The notes below the pieces were generated by a model, which searched no databases, was not told where the DNA came from, and saw only the letters and a program-made list of their open reading frames with translations. From NCBI GenBank assembly GCA_023144005.1, contig JAGLGN010000016.1, forward strand, positions 13,022 through 77,021: DNA of 64,000 nt. Direction: 5' to 3'. A program made the position numbers and the translations under genes. This stretch comes from a bacterium. Its GTDB lineage: Bacteria > AUK180. Position 1 is the stretch's first letter. Each line of letters starts with the position of its first letter. Shown here one piece after another: positions 45,400 to 53,214 of this stretch.

Positions 45400-46509
45400 T
45401 TACTTCCTCCTGAAATGCATACCCGGGCTGGACATGCCGCGGGAAATATCGGTATAAACTACGGTATCACCCTTAGACAGACCTTCCGTAACTTCAATAA
45501 AACTGCCGTCATTCTTACCGAGAGTGACTTCCTTCTTCTCGCCGGCTTTTAACTTCACAAAGGTTTTCGGGCCTTCCCATAAAACCGCCTTCAAGGGGAT
45601 CGTCAGTACATCGCGTGCTTCCAGAACTATGATCTCGGCATTAGCGGAAACACCCGGTTTGATCAGGTCTTTCGGGTTTTTCGCGATATCTATTTTGACG
45701 GTAAATTGATTGAAGATATTCTTTCTCACCGCATTGAGGGAAATGTAACTCACCACACCCTTTGTCCTTACCGCGGGGAAGGCATCAAAGGTGATCCTGG
45801 TGGGCATGCCCTTCTTTATCAAGGGATAATCTATTTCATCCACATCCAGAACGATCTGAAGATTACTGAGATCGCCGATATATCCCAATACCGTACCGGA
45901 TGAGTAATTCTCCATGGCGGATCTGATGAATTCTCCGTCCTGAACAGCCTTACCGTAGAATGTGCCGGCAGCGGGGGCGTTCACCGAAAGGACCAGACTG
46001 CCGTCGATCTTCTTCTCCTGAACATCCGCCAGATAATCCTTCTCGATCTTGGAATTCTCATAAGCCATCTTTGCGCTGATGTAATTCTTTTCCACTTCGT
46101 CATATTCGCTTTGAGATACAAATCCTTTCGCGAGCATGTCCTTATTGGATTCATACCTTACCTTGATATTATTGAAATCCTTTTGAGCGATCACATAATT
46201 CCGCCGTATTGAATTTATCTTCTGGATCTCATTGATATCGGGATAAATGTACATAAGGGCCTGGCCCTCTTTCACTATATCCCCTTCCTCAACAAGAAAC
46301 TCGGCGACCTTTCCGCTGATCTTAGCCATCAGTGGAACAACGGTCCGTGGCTGGCATTCACCGGTTTCCGTGATCTTCTTTTCAATGGTGCCCTGCTTGA
46401 CACTGTATTCAACTTCTTTCTTTGCCATGCCGCCTGGAGCGGGTTTTTTTTTGGCACAGCCCGCCAGAAGGGTGAAAATTACAAGTGAATATAATATGAT
46501 CTTTTTCAT
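45400..46509 (-). CDS. Membrane fusion protein (HlyD/MacA family), lipoprotein
   Basis: 369 residues. Lipobox LLAGC (Cys18), biotinyl-lipoyl-like half (VPLMAKISGKVAEFLVEEGDIVKEGQALMYI), coiled-coil hairpin (about 100-165), beta-barrel domain (FDAFPAVRTKGVVSYISLNAVRKN) and membrane-proximal part (IEVTEGLSKGDTVVYTD). It would link an inner-membrane ABC or RND pump to an outer channel, but no pump gene is adjacent. GAGGAG precedes the ATG. Confidence 0.9.
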   Translation of the reverse strand: MKKIILYSLVIFTLLAGCAKKKPAPGGMAKKEVEYSVKQGTIEKKITETGECQPRTVVPLMAKISGKVAEFLVEEGDIVKEGQALMYIYPDINEIQKINSIRRNYVIAQKDFNNIKVRYESNKDMLAKGFVSQSEYDEVEKNYISAKMAYENSKIEKDYLADVQEKKIDGSLVLSVNAPAAGTFYGKAVQDGEFIRSAMENYSSGTVLGYIGDLSNLQIVLDVDEIDYPLIKKGMPTRITFDAFPAVRTKGVVSYISLNAVRKNIFNQFTVKIDIAKNPKDLIKPGVSANAEIIVLEARDVLTIPLKAVLWEGPKTFVKLKAGEKKEVTLGKNDGSFIEVTEGLSKGDTVVYTDISRGMSSPGMHFRRK

Positions 46510-46605
46510 TCTTACTCCTCAAGAACAAATACGATTATTTTGAAAAAATATTTCAGTGGAAGCGAGAATCCATTCATTTGAGGTTCGGGGTACGAAGTAA
46601 AAACG
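46510..46605. other. Upstream region of the MFP gene
   Basis: AT-rich sequence with AAATATTTTTTCAAAATAAT. A promoter is likely on the minus strand, but no clear -35/-10 pair stands out. Confidence 0.3.
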
Positions 46606-46905
46606 AAAACAATATCCACACCCGTAACCGGAAAATCAATATTTCGCTTACCCCATTAATTTATCCGTAACAAAATATATAACGCCGGAGCTATCAGCCT
46701 ACGGGACGGCAGGTTGAATATTTTAACTTCATACATCCAATTTAGACAAATACGTTGGTTGAAATATTCACCACCTCCGTCCCTGGAGGATTAGGGTGGG
46801 TGGAGGGAGAATGGGTGTAGAATCATATGGAAATATTCTCCACACATCTTCGAATGCTATCCCTCTCTCTTTTCTCCTTCCCAAATCAGCCTCTAACCTC
46901 TATCT
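46606..46905 (+). repeat. Repeat family A, copy 3
   Basis: Starts AACAATATCCACACCCGTAA, contains the invariant core (46681-46726), the right part TTCACCACCTCCGTCCCTGG and the tail GGAAATATTCTCCACACATC, which continues nearly identically to copy 4 through CCCTCTCTCTTTTCTCCTTC. No B end is present at the position where copies at 11585 and 50466 carry one, so it serves as the empty-site version. Confidence 0.85.
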
Positions 46906-46971
46906 GTAATTGTTCATTGTACTTACCCACTTTACACTTCACACATCACACTTCAGACTTGCTGAGCAAGC
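46906..46971. repeat. Heptamer repeats
   Basis: AATTGTTCATTGTAC and CTTCACACATCACACTTCAG repeats, ending in a small CTTGC-TGA-GCAAG hairpin beside the NFACT gene stop. Confidence 0.7.
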
Positions 46972-47859
46972 TCAGTCTTCAAATATATATCTGAATTTCT
47001 TCAGGTCATCGCGCCGGCGGGCGTTGACCGTTTTTTCATTTGAAAAAAGGAATTGGCCGGGCTTTCCGCGCCTCACCTTCCTCAAGTACTTCTTTTGAGT
47101 GTATATGACCTCCTCCGAGTCGGAGGCCGCGGCCTTCGAATTGGAGAGCGCCAGGGCGGAGCCGAAAAGTATAAGGTCGAAGTCGGGAGGTTCCTTGCTT
47201 CCCAGAATGAGGACGACATGACTGCCCGGGTAATCCTTGATATGGAACCACCAGTCATTGCCATTGCCTACATGCTTCACCAATTCATCATTTTCCAGAT
47301 CGCTTCGACCAACAAAGAAGAGATACCCTTTGAATAAATACGCTTTCCCTACCTGCTTGCGTACCCTTTTCACCTGTTTCTTAGCGGCAACGGGCGGAAG
47401 AAGTTTTTTATATACCTCCTTCAATTCAGCGATATCGGTCATACTCTCAACTTCATTGATCTGCTTATTTATTTTCGAGGCCTCTTTCATTCCCTCTTCA
47501 TATCGTTTACCGGCGATTTCGCTTCCCCTTTTCATCTTCGAGGCCTTCTTAAAAAAGAGCGACATATTCTGTTTGACGGTCAGGAGAGGATCCAAAGTTA
47601 ATGCTATTTCCTTATCATTCTCCCAATCCTTCACATTTACGGTAGATGCCTTAAGCGGAAGCCGGTGAAGCTGAGCTTTGATCATCTCGCCCATTTTTGA
47701 CAATTCACTATGACGCTTGAATGCCGAAAGGTCCTTGGAAATATTTTTAATGCGCTTGTTCACCTTTTTGAGCTTTTTTCCAAGGATTACAGTGATTTTT
47801 TCTTTGAGAAGTTCAACTCCCCTGTCAGGGTCGTTTTGTCTTTGGCCGAAATTGCTCAT
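46972..47859 (-). CDS. NFACT-R domain protein lacking the NFACT-N domain (RqcH/FbpA-like fragment)
   Basis: 295 residues. The C-terminal domain DWWFHIKDYPGSHVVLILGS ... YTQKKYLRKVRRGKPGQFLFSNEKTV is the RNA-binding NFACT-R (DUF814) domain. Residues 20-160 are a helical coiled-coil middle part, including IALTLDPLLTVKQNMSLFFKKASKM, which matches the segment before NFACT-R. The N-terminal NFACT-N domain (about 250 residues), needed for tRNA binding by RqcH in ribosome quality control, is absent. The start overlaps the FHA stop (ATGA), so the short form looks genuine. Confidence 0.85.
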   Translation of the reverse strand: MSNFGQRQNDPDRGVELLKEKITVILGKKLKKVNKRIKNISKDLSAFKRHSELSKMGEMIKAQLHRLPLKASTVNVKDWENDKEIALTLDPLLTVKQNMSLFFKKASKMKRGSEIAGKRYEEGMKEASKINKQINEVESMTDIAELKEVYKKLLPPVAAKKQVKRVRKQVGKAYLFKGYLFFVGRSDLENDELVKHVGNGNDWWFHIKDYPGSHVVLILGSKEPPDFDLILFGSALALSNSKAAASDSEEVIYTQKKYLRKVRRGKPGQFLFSNEKTVNARRRDDLKKFRYIFED

Positions 47860-48212
47860 TTGGGATCATTATCAAATAGATGAAAGGAGAATCCCTGATC
47901 TCCGATCCTGAAGGAATCTCCCGAATGAAGTATTTTCTTCTTTATACGCAGATCGTTTATAAAGGTCCCGTTGGAGGAATCCATGTCCTCAAGGATGAAA
48001 CTAGAGTAATTGTCATGGATCGCGCAATGTATTCGGGAAATAGAGTCATCATCCAAAACCAGGTCACAACCGGGTGCGCGGCCTATAACGAATCGTTTTC
48101 TGCCGAGAATGATCTTGCGATTGCTTTTCAATTCAAATATATATCCTTTAGGAGTATAGCCCGAAACGGCACCGTCGGTAATATTTGTCTGCTCATTCCA
48201 CTCATCATTCAT
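47856..48212 (-). CDS. FHA-domain protein
   Basis: 118 residues. FHA signatures: FVIGRAPGCDLVL, ISRIHCAI and DSSNGTFIND. FHA domains bind phosphothreonine peptides. No kinase is in the window. Between the HTH gene (2 bp) and the NFACT gene (4-bp overlap). Confidence 0.92.
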   Translation of the reverse strand: MNDEWNEQTNITDGAVSGYTPKGYIFELKSNRKIILGRKRFVIGRAPGCDLVLDDDSISRIHCAIHDNYSSFILEDMDSSNGTFINDLRIKKKILHSGDSFRIGDQGFSFHLFDNDPK

Positions 48213-48214
48213 TT

Positions 48215-48661
48215 TTATTCTTGCCTCCCCTTGATCACATAGAACGGGATATTGCCCTTTCGGTGATCGACCCTAATAATATTTTTCTTCTTCAAATTGT
48301 TCAAAAGCGTTGATACATATGTCTTTGAATATTTAAGATGTTCTGATACCTCCAGAGTTGAACGGGGAGATCTTAAGAACTTAAGTACCTTGTGATCCCG
48401 GGATTTTCCTCTCTTATTCTTCGTTTTCGAACGGGAGGAATGCTTGTTTAGAATGCCGGAATCCTTGATCATCTCATTTAATCCGCCAAGGCCGCCGATT
48501 ACCGCCACGATCCGCTTTTCAACATCTTCCAGACGCTGCAGCTTCTTCTCGATCTTCTCAAGACGGCCCTCCACCTGATTGATCCGCCCGATAATCTTTG
48601 TTTCAGAACTCTTGATAATATCCAGAAATTCTTCGTATTTCAGATTACCGAACAAAGGCAT
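48215..48661 (-). CDS. Coiled-coil winged-helix protein
   Basis: 148 residues. Residues 8-50 are a coiled coil (INQVEGRLEKIEKKLQRLEDVEKR), a basic linker follows (SSRSKTKNKRGKSRDHK), and residues 90-148 form a winged helix (LKFLRSPRSTLEVSEHLKYSKTYVSTLLNNLKKKNIIRVD). Likely a DNA-binding regulator of the MarR/ArsR-like type. Three bp after the SLH gene. Confidence 0.75.
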   Translation of the reverse strand: MPLFGNLKYEEFLDIIKSSETKIIGRINQVEGRLEKIEKKLQRLEDVEKRIVAVIGGLGGLNEMIKDSGILNKHSSRSKTKNKRGKSRDHKVLKFLRSPRSTLEVSEHLKYSKTYVSTLLNNLKKKNIIRVDHRKGNIPFYVIKGRQE

Positions 48662-48664
48662 TTA

Positions 48665-49180
48665 TCAACCAAGGGCAAATATCAGCGCGACAATGGAGAT
48701 AACGAATGAACCCACCGACAGATAAAAGAGTGATGAATTATTCTTGGAAGATGATGAATCCACCTTCTTTTCCAATTCCTTTACCCGGACATGTGTCTTC
48801 TGTATGGAGTTCTCGTTCATATTGACCTTCACCTGAAGATTGTTCATCGCGTTCTTGAGCTCTTTCACCAGATTGGACTGGAGCTTAAAATTTTCGTCGC
48901 TGAGATCGATATCCACGCTGCTGCTGTCTTCGGGCTGAATGTCCATGATCTTATTCAGCAATCTGTCCATGGCGACTGAGAATTCGTATCTACTGAGGGA
49001 TTTGGAACCCTGAAAGGTCAGCTGGCCGTTCTTGACTATGCCTTTGAAGAGGCCGAACTTAGTCATTCGAACGACGGAACCGTACGCCCAATGATCCTTG
49101 CTGAGATCTGTATAATTGGTTTCGGCAGCGGTACACACGGCAAAAAGCAGGATCACGATCATCAAAAATGCACTTTTCAT
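48665..49180 (-). CDS. SLH-domain protein with coiled coil and C-terminal membrane anchor
   Basis: About 171 residues from the ATG at 49180 (AAGGAG upstream). Signal peptide (AFLMIVILLFAVCTAAE), one S-layer homology-type domain (YTDLSKDHWAYGSVVRMTKFGLFKG ... SLSRYEFSVAMDRLL), a coiled coil (about 100-140) and a C-terminal helix (LFYLSVGSFVISIVALIFALG). The arrangement SLH, coiled coil, membrane end resembles small envelope-linking proteins. Confidence 0.82.
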   Translation of the reverse strand: MKSAFLMIVILLFAVCTAAETNYTDLSKDHWAYGSVVRMTKFGLFKGIVKNGQLTFQGSKSLSRYEFSVAMDRLLNKIMDIQPEDSSSVDIDLSDENFKLQSNLVKELKNAMNNLQVKVNMNENSIQKTHVRVKELEKKVDSSSSKNNSSLFYLSVGSFVISIVALIFALG

Positions 49181-49184
49181 ATAA

Positions 49185-50339
49185 TTACTCCTTAAATTTG
49201 CTATAAACCTGCTGGATCTCCTCGTATCCCTTAAAGAAAGCATCTACAACATAGGGACAGAATTGCTGCCCTCTCTCTTCCCTGATCAATGCAACTACCT
49301 TTTCAAGGGGCCAGGCTTCTTTGTAAACCCTCTTGACACTAAGGGCGTCAAAGACATCCGCAAGTGCTGAGATCCTCCCTTCAATGGGGATCTCCTCTCC
49401 CTTAATACCCTCGGGATAACCCTTGCCGTCCCATCTCTCATGATGTGTCATGGCAATGGACCTTCCCATCGAAATAAGGTCATTATCGGGATTTTTCAAT
49501 ATGTCCGCACCGATTATGGTGTGTTTTTCCATTATACTTCTTTCATCAACGGTCAGCCGGCCCGGCTTCAGCAATATCCGGTCAGGAGTACCTAATTTGC
49601 CGATATCGTGCATCGGGGACGCATACAATAGAACTTCCAGAAACTCATCATCGTATCCCAGCTGCTCGGCGATAATACGGGAATAATTACTCATCCTCTC
49701 CAGATGGTACGCGGTATCGGGATCCCTGTATTCCGCGGCGTTGACCAGGCGGTAAATGGTTGAAAGGTGAGCATCCTTTACATTCTGCGAAAGCATGGCG
49801 TTCTTCAGTGAAATAGCGGCAAAGGAAGCAAGGGTAGAGAGCGCTTTTACCGCATTGTCATGAAAAGAGACTGTTTCACCGTTCTCATCCTTCGCATTGA
49901 TCAGCTGCAATACGCCGATCACATGGCCGTCCCGGTCGGTAAGGGGAAGGACCAGCATGGATTTTGAGCGGTATTCAAATCTGTTATCAAAAGATTTGAA
50001 AAAACTGTAAGGGGTATCTTTGGGAAGATGGTAAACATCTTTGATCTTCAATATCTCGCCGGTGAGGCAGACATAGCCGGCGATGTTCTCACGCGTCAAT
50101 GCCAGCGGGAAGGGCTTGAAGAGACGGTTGCCGTCGATCTTGAATCTCTTCTCAAGGGTCTCATTCTGGCTGGATATGAACTCCAATTGATGCGCTTTCT
50201 TGATATACAGACTGCCTGCATCCGCGTTCGCGACTTCTCTGGATGTTTTGAGGATCTTATCGAATAATTTCTCAAGATTCCGCTCGGAAGAAAGAAGAAG
50301 TCCAACTTCAATGATTTTACTGAGATCACTCTTATTCAT
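49185..50339 (-). CDS. GAF-HD-GYP c-di-GMP phosphodiesterase
   Basis: 384 residues. GAF domain (about 18-175), then HD-GYP (about 195-380): HLERMSNYSRIIAEQL, MHDIGKLGTPDRILLKPG, MEKHTIIGADIL, THHERWDGKGYPEGIKGEEIP and ISALADVFDALS. All HD-GYP metal ligands are visible, so it should degrade c-di-GMP. No Shine-Dalgarno precedes the ATG, which lies 6 nt after a -10 box. First of a five-gene unit ending with NFACT. Confidence 0.95.
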   Translation of the reverse strand: MNKSDLSKIIEVGLLLSSERNLEKLFDKILKTSREVANADAGSLYIKKAHQLEFISSQNETLEKRFKIDGNRLFKPFPLALTRENIAGYVCLTGEILKIKDVYHLPKDTPYSFFKSFDNRFEYRSKSMLVLPLTDRDGHVIGVLQLINAKDENGETVSFHDNAVKALSTLASFAAISLKNAMLSQNVKDAHLSTIYRLVNAAEYRDPDTAYHLERMSNYSRIIAEQLGYDDEFLEVLLYASPMHDIGKLGTPDRILLKPGRLTVDERSIMEKHTIIGADILKNPDNDLISMGRSIAMTHHERWDGKGYPEGIKGEEIPIEGRISALADVFDALSVKRVYKEAWPLEKVVALIREERGQQFCPYVVDAFFKGYEEIQQVYSKFKE

Positions 50340-50345
50340 AACTAA

Positions 50346-50374
50346 AGTATATAATAATACACACTAAAAATCAA
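50346..50374 (-). promoter_or_regulatory. Promoter of the HD-GYP unit, leaderless type
   Basis: Minus strand TTGATT (50374-50369), 17 bp, TATACT (50351-50346), then 6 nt to the ATG at 50339. The spacing puts the start of transcription at or next to the ATG. Confidence 0.75.
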
Positions 50375-50401
50375 TAATTGCGGCGCAGGAAACAAAGGCC
50401 G

Positions 50402-50443
50402 CGCTTCGCAGTGGACCCAGGTACAAGTGGACCCAGTGGAACA
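50402..50443. repeat. Module C repeat
   Basis: CGCTTCGCAGTGGACCCAGG followed by ACAAGTGGACCCAGTGGAAC; nearly identical to 35663-35705. Confidence 0.85.
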
Positions 50444-50465
50444 GGAGGGAAGAGACAAGTGGTTA

Positions 50466-50797
50466 AGGAAAAAGAAACACACCCGTAACCGGAAAAACAA
50501 TATTTCGTTTACCCCGTTAAAATTATCCGTTAATAACATAGAACGCCGGAGCTATCAGCCTACGGGACGGCAGGTTGAATATTTTAACTAAATACATCCA
50601 ATTCAGATAAATAAGTGGGTTGAAAAATTCACCACCTCCGTCCCTGGAGAAATAGTGATCTGATTCATAAATCAGATCACTTGGGAGGGTGGCGGGAGGA
50701 TGGGTATAGAATCACGCGAAAACATTCTCCACACATCTTCAAATGCTATCCCTCTTTCTCTTTTCTCCTTCCCAAACCAACCTCTACTCTACCTATT
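50466..50797 (+). repeat. Repeat family A, copy 4, with inserted palindrome
   Basis: The best-preserved copy: ACACCCGTAACCGG, core at 50542-50587, right part near 50620-50650, then the tail AATCACGCGAAAACATTCTC. Between CTGGAG and the tail sits the perfect palindrome GTGATCTGATT-CATA-AATCAGATCAC (about 50656-50681), made from the B end sequence. Confidence 0.85.
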
Positions 50798-50816
50798 TCT
50801 TATACCGTTTGGTATA

Positions 50817-50980
50817 ATTAGGGACGGTCTTTGAATTTGTACACTATTGACATGTGGAAATATGAATCAAGTTGAATATTGTATTTCCTGCAATGCAGGC
50901 ATATTTGTTTTCCGCAGTTTCTAATTCAGTGAATTATCGCACTCAAATGCTAGTGTCCAAATTCAACCACCGTCCCTAAT
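50817..50980. mobile_element. Foldback/REP-like element D (GGGACGG ends)
   Basis: The 30-bp arm 50817-50846 (ATTAGGGACGGTCTTTGAAT...) is the near reverse complement of 50951-50980 (...AACCACCGTCCCTAAT), 27 of 30 matching by eye. The 100-bp inside holds CCTGC-AAT-GCAGG and no gene. Similar GGGACGG termini accompany REP-associated tyrosine transposases in other bacteria; no such gene is here. It ends two bp before the stop codon of the next gene, inside an AATCTTTAAAGATT palindrome. Confidence 0.7.
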
Positions 50981-50982
50981 CT

Positions 50983-51438
50983 TTAAAGATTCTTCTTTTT
51001 ACAGATCAAGATGCCGCTGCCGATAGCACCGACGAGAAAGACAATGGGACAGACGAAGAGCGCGATAATAAAAAAGACCGGTTCATCGGGTATATTGTTG
51101 CGCGTCCAGAAATCATCCCCGAATAATTTAATCAGGACCCCATAGACCACATTGTGAAGCACAACGCTCACAAGGAAGCCCGAGGAAGCATAACCCACAA
51201 AGAGGAGAAAGAGCTTGAGCAGTCCCTTTATCTTCTGCTTGTAAGTTACTATCAAAAGAAATACGCCCAGCAAACAAAAGACCGCGGAAAGAATGAGAAA
51301 TGGAATGAGAAGTCCCCGCTTCACATGCATAGGGACAAAAACAAAGTATCCCAAAATGATGGCAAATAGCAGCATTTGATAATAGTAGATCTTCTCGAGA
51401 AGCTTACGGCCAGCAGTTTTTACAATTTTGTCATTCAT
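50983..51438 (-). CDS. Four-helix membrane protein, unknown
   Basis: 151 residues with four hydrophobic helices (MLLFAIILGYFVFVPMHV, LLIPFLILSAVFCLLGVFLL, LLKLFLLFVGYASSGFLVSV, VFFIIALFVCPIVFLVGAIG). No family recognised. It has its own promoter and is a single gene. Its 3' end touches element D. Confidence 0.7.
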   Translation of the reverse strand: MNDKIVKTAGRKLLEKIYYYQMLLFAIILGYFVFVPMHVKRGLLIPFLILSAVFCLLGVFLLIVTYKQKIKGLLKLFLLFVGYASSGFLVSVVLHNVVYGVLIKLFGDDFWTRNNIPDEPVFFIIALFVCPIVFLVGAIGSGILICKKKNL

Positions 51439-51459
51439 TATATTCCCCCATCACGCAAT

Positions 51460-51488
51460 AGTATAACGCGGGAGCGTAAAAATTGCAA
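51460..51488 (-). promoter_or_regulatory. Promoter of the four-helix membrane protein
   Basis: Minus strand TTGCAA (51488-51483), 17 bp, TATACT (51465-51460). The leader is about 15 nt and holds a GGGGGA purine tract. Confidence 0.6.
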
Positions 51489-51783
51489 ATAGCCGGTGCA
51501 CGCAAGTGACGCTTCGCAGAGCACAAGACGCTAAGCGGAGGTTGGAGGCTAGGGGTTAGAGGTTAGTTTGAGAAATGAAGAATGACGCTTCGCAGTGGCC
51601 CAGTGGACCCAGTGTCCCAGTAGAACAAAGAGAGATAATACAATCAGAGAAATCGTAGGGACAGGGCTTGACCTGTCCGCTGTCATCTTGAGTGAAACGA
51701 AAGATCCATCTTTCTCTTCTCTCCACTTGTGCCTTGTCCCTTGCGCCTTGTCCCTTATGCTCGCGTCACACGGGCACCTACAT
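51489..51783. repeat. Repeat island
   Basis: GCTTCGCAGAGCACAAG (51511), GAGGTTGGAGGCTAGGGGTTAG in 7-bp steps (51537-51567), module C (51583-51627) and CTTGTGCCTTGTCCCTTGCG repeats (51727-51757). The middle (51655-51700) is unique sequence without a gene. Confidence 0.8.
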
Positions 51784-51812
51784 TTGACTTTTCTCCCCTA
51801 ATAGGATAAACT
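51784..51812 (+). promoter_or_regulatory. Promoter of nfeD-SPFH
   Basis: TTGACT (51784-51789), 17 bp, TAAACT (51807-51812). The short leader carries AAAGGAG before the ATG at 51833. Confidence 0.75.
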
Positions 51813-51832
51813 TTTTCATAAAGGAGTAGATT

Positions 51833-52291
51833 ATGCCTACAGGAATGTGGTGGTTCTGGCTCGTTCTGGGCCTTGCCTTTTTGGTTATTGAGATGGCTAC
51901 GGCGGGTTTTTTCGTAGTCTGGTTCGGCCTTGCGGCCCTGCTTGCCATGGGTGCAAATCTTTTGCATTGGCCACCTGTGTGGCAATGGGTGATCTTTCTG
52001 GTGTTTTCTACCATTGGCGCAGTACTTTCCAGGCGTTTTGCCAGAATGTTCACCAGAAAAGAACCGGATCGGCTTGCCAGCGAAGAAGTATTGGATCATG
52101 TCGGCAAGGTAATTGACGAACTCAAAGACAATGAAGAGGCGGTACTTGGTAAATTTCAGGGCGAGACCTGGAGATGCTTCCCCGCCGATAAGTCATTGGT
52201 ATTAAAGATTGGAGATAAATTAAAAGCTATTGAGATTGAGGGAACTCATCTTATCGTTGAAAGGATAGATTCCGAAAATACTTCGGAATGA
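51833..52291 (+). CDS. NfeD-family membrane protein (YbbK type)
   Basis: 152 residues. Three membrane helices (FWLVLGLAFLVIEMATAGF, FVVWFGLAALLAMGANLL, WVIFLVFSTIGAVLSRRF) and a C-terminal OB-fold (about 85-145, GKVIDELKDNEEAVLGKFQGETWRC). It partners with the SPFH protein encoded 14 bp downstream and is thought to act in membrane domain quality control. Confidence 0.93.
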   Translation: MPTGMWWFWLVLGLAFLVIEMATAGFFVVWFGLAALLAMGANLLHWPPVWQWVIFLVFSTIGAVLSRRFARMFTRKEPDRLASEEVLDHVGKVIDELKDNEEAVLGKFQGETWRCFPADKSLVLKIGDKLKAIEIEGTHLIVERIDSENTSE

Positions 52292-52305
52292 TGCGGAGGG
52301 AATAG

Positions 52306-53214
52306 ATGTTATATTTTGTTGCATTTATCATTTTTGTGGTTCTGATAATCGTTTTCTCGAATATCATTAAAGTTGTGCGCCCATATCAGAAGGGTGTTTT
52401 GGAGAGAGTCGGAAGATACCAGAAGACTCTTGAAAGCGGCATTCATATAATAATGCCATTTTTAGACAAGATCATCAAGGTGGATATCCGTGAAAAGGTA
52501 GTGGATGTTCCGCCGCAGAATGTTATTACTAAGGATAATGTTGTGGTAACGGTTGATGCCGTGATCTACCATCAGATAACAGACCCTCACAAGTCAGTAT
52601 ATAATATTCAGAATTTCAATTTAGCCATTGCTAAATTGGCGCAGACCAACTTGAGAAACCTCATAGGTACATTGGCGCTTGACTCTACATTGACCTCCAG
52701 AGAGAAGATCAACGGCGAACTCAGGCTGATCCTTGATGAGGCCACCGATTCCTGGGGCGTGAAGGTAAAGAGAGTTGAGCTGCAGAGGATCGAGCCGCCG
52801 GTTGATGTTACCGAAGCCATGCACAGACAGATGAAGGCGGAAAGAGACAGAAGAGCCACCATTCTTGAGGCCGAAGGCGAAAGAGTAGCACAGATCGAAA
52901 GAGCGACAGGTGAAAAGCAGGCTAATATTCTCAGGGCGGAAGGTGAGGCGCAGGCGATCATGAAGGTTGCCGAAGCAAACAAATTCGAGAAGATCGCATT
53001 GGCTGAAGGTGAAGCAGAGGCAACTATTAATGTTTACAATGCCATACACGAAGGCAAGCCCACAAATGATCTTATCGCGATCAAGTATCTGGAAGCATTG
53101 CAGAAAGTCGCCGATGGCAAGTCCACAAAGCTCATCGTGCCGTTCGAGTCATCCGGAATACTTGGCAGTTTAGCGCAGATCAAAGAACTTTTTGATACCA
53201 AGGAGGCTGAATAA
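52306..53214 (+). CDS. SPFH/Band 7 protein (stomatin/QmcA-like)
   Basis: 302 residues: N-terminal membrane helix (FVAFIIFVVLIIVFSNII), Band 7 domain (VVRPYQKGVLERVGRYQKTLESGIH ... KVKRVELQRIEPPVDV), and an Ala/Glu-rich coiled coil (RATILEAEGERVAQIERATGEKQANILRAEGEAQA). It forms large membrane rings with NfeD. GGAGGGAAT precedes the ATG. Confidence 0.96.
   Translation: MLYFVAFIIFVVLIIVFSNIIKVVRPYQKGVLERVGRYQKTLESGIHIIMPFLDKIIKVDIREKVVDVPPQNVITKDNVVVTVDAVIYHQITDPHKSVYNIQNFNLAIAKLAQTNLRNLIGTLALDSTLTSREKINGELRLILDEATDSWGVKVKRVELQRIEPPVDVTEAMHRQMKAERDRRATILEAEGERVAQIERATGEKQANILRAEGEAQAIMKVAEANKFEKIALAEGEAEATINVYNAIHEGKPTNDLIAIKYLEALQKVADGKSTKLIVPFESSGILGSLAQIKELFDTKEAE

Noticed and set aside
11652-50587. 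CCTACGGGACGGCAGG in the A core resembles the universal 16S rRNA stretch CCTACGGGAGGCAGCAG, followed by GAATATT
   Set aside because: No other 16S sequence surrounds it, one base is inserted, and pairing with CCGTCCC in the same element explains it better. Not an rRNA fragment.
51755-52099. Reverse-strand open frames across nfeD
   Set aside because: They are shadows of the nfeD coding frame, which has a promoter, Shine-Dalgarno and family motifs.
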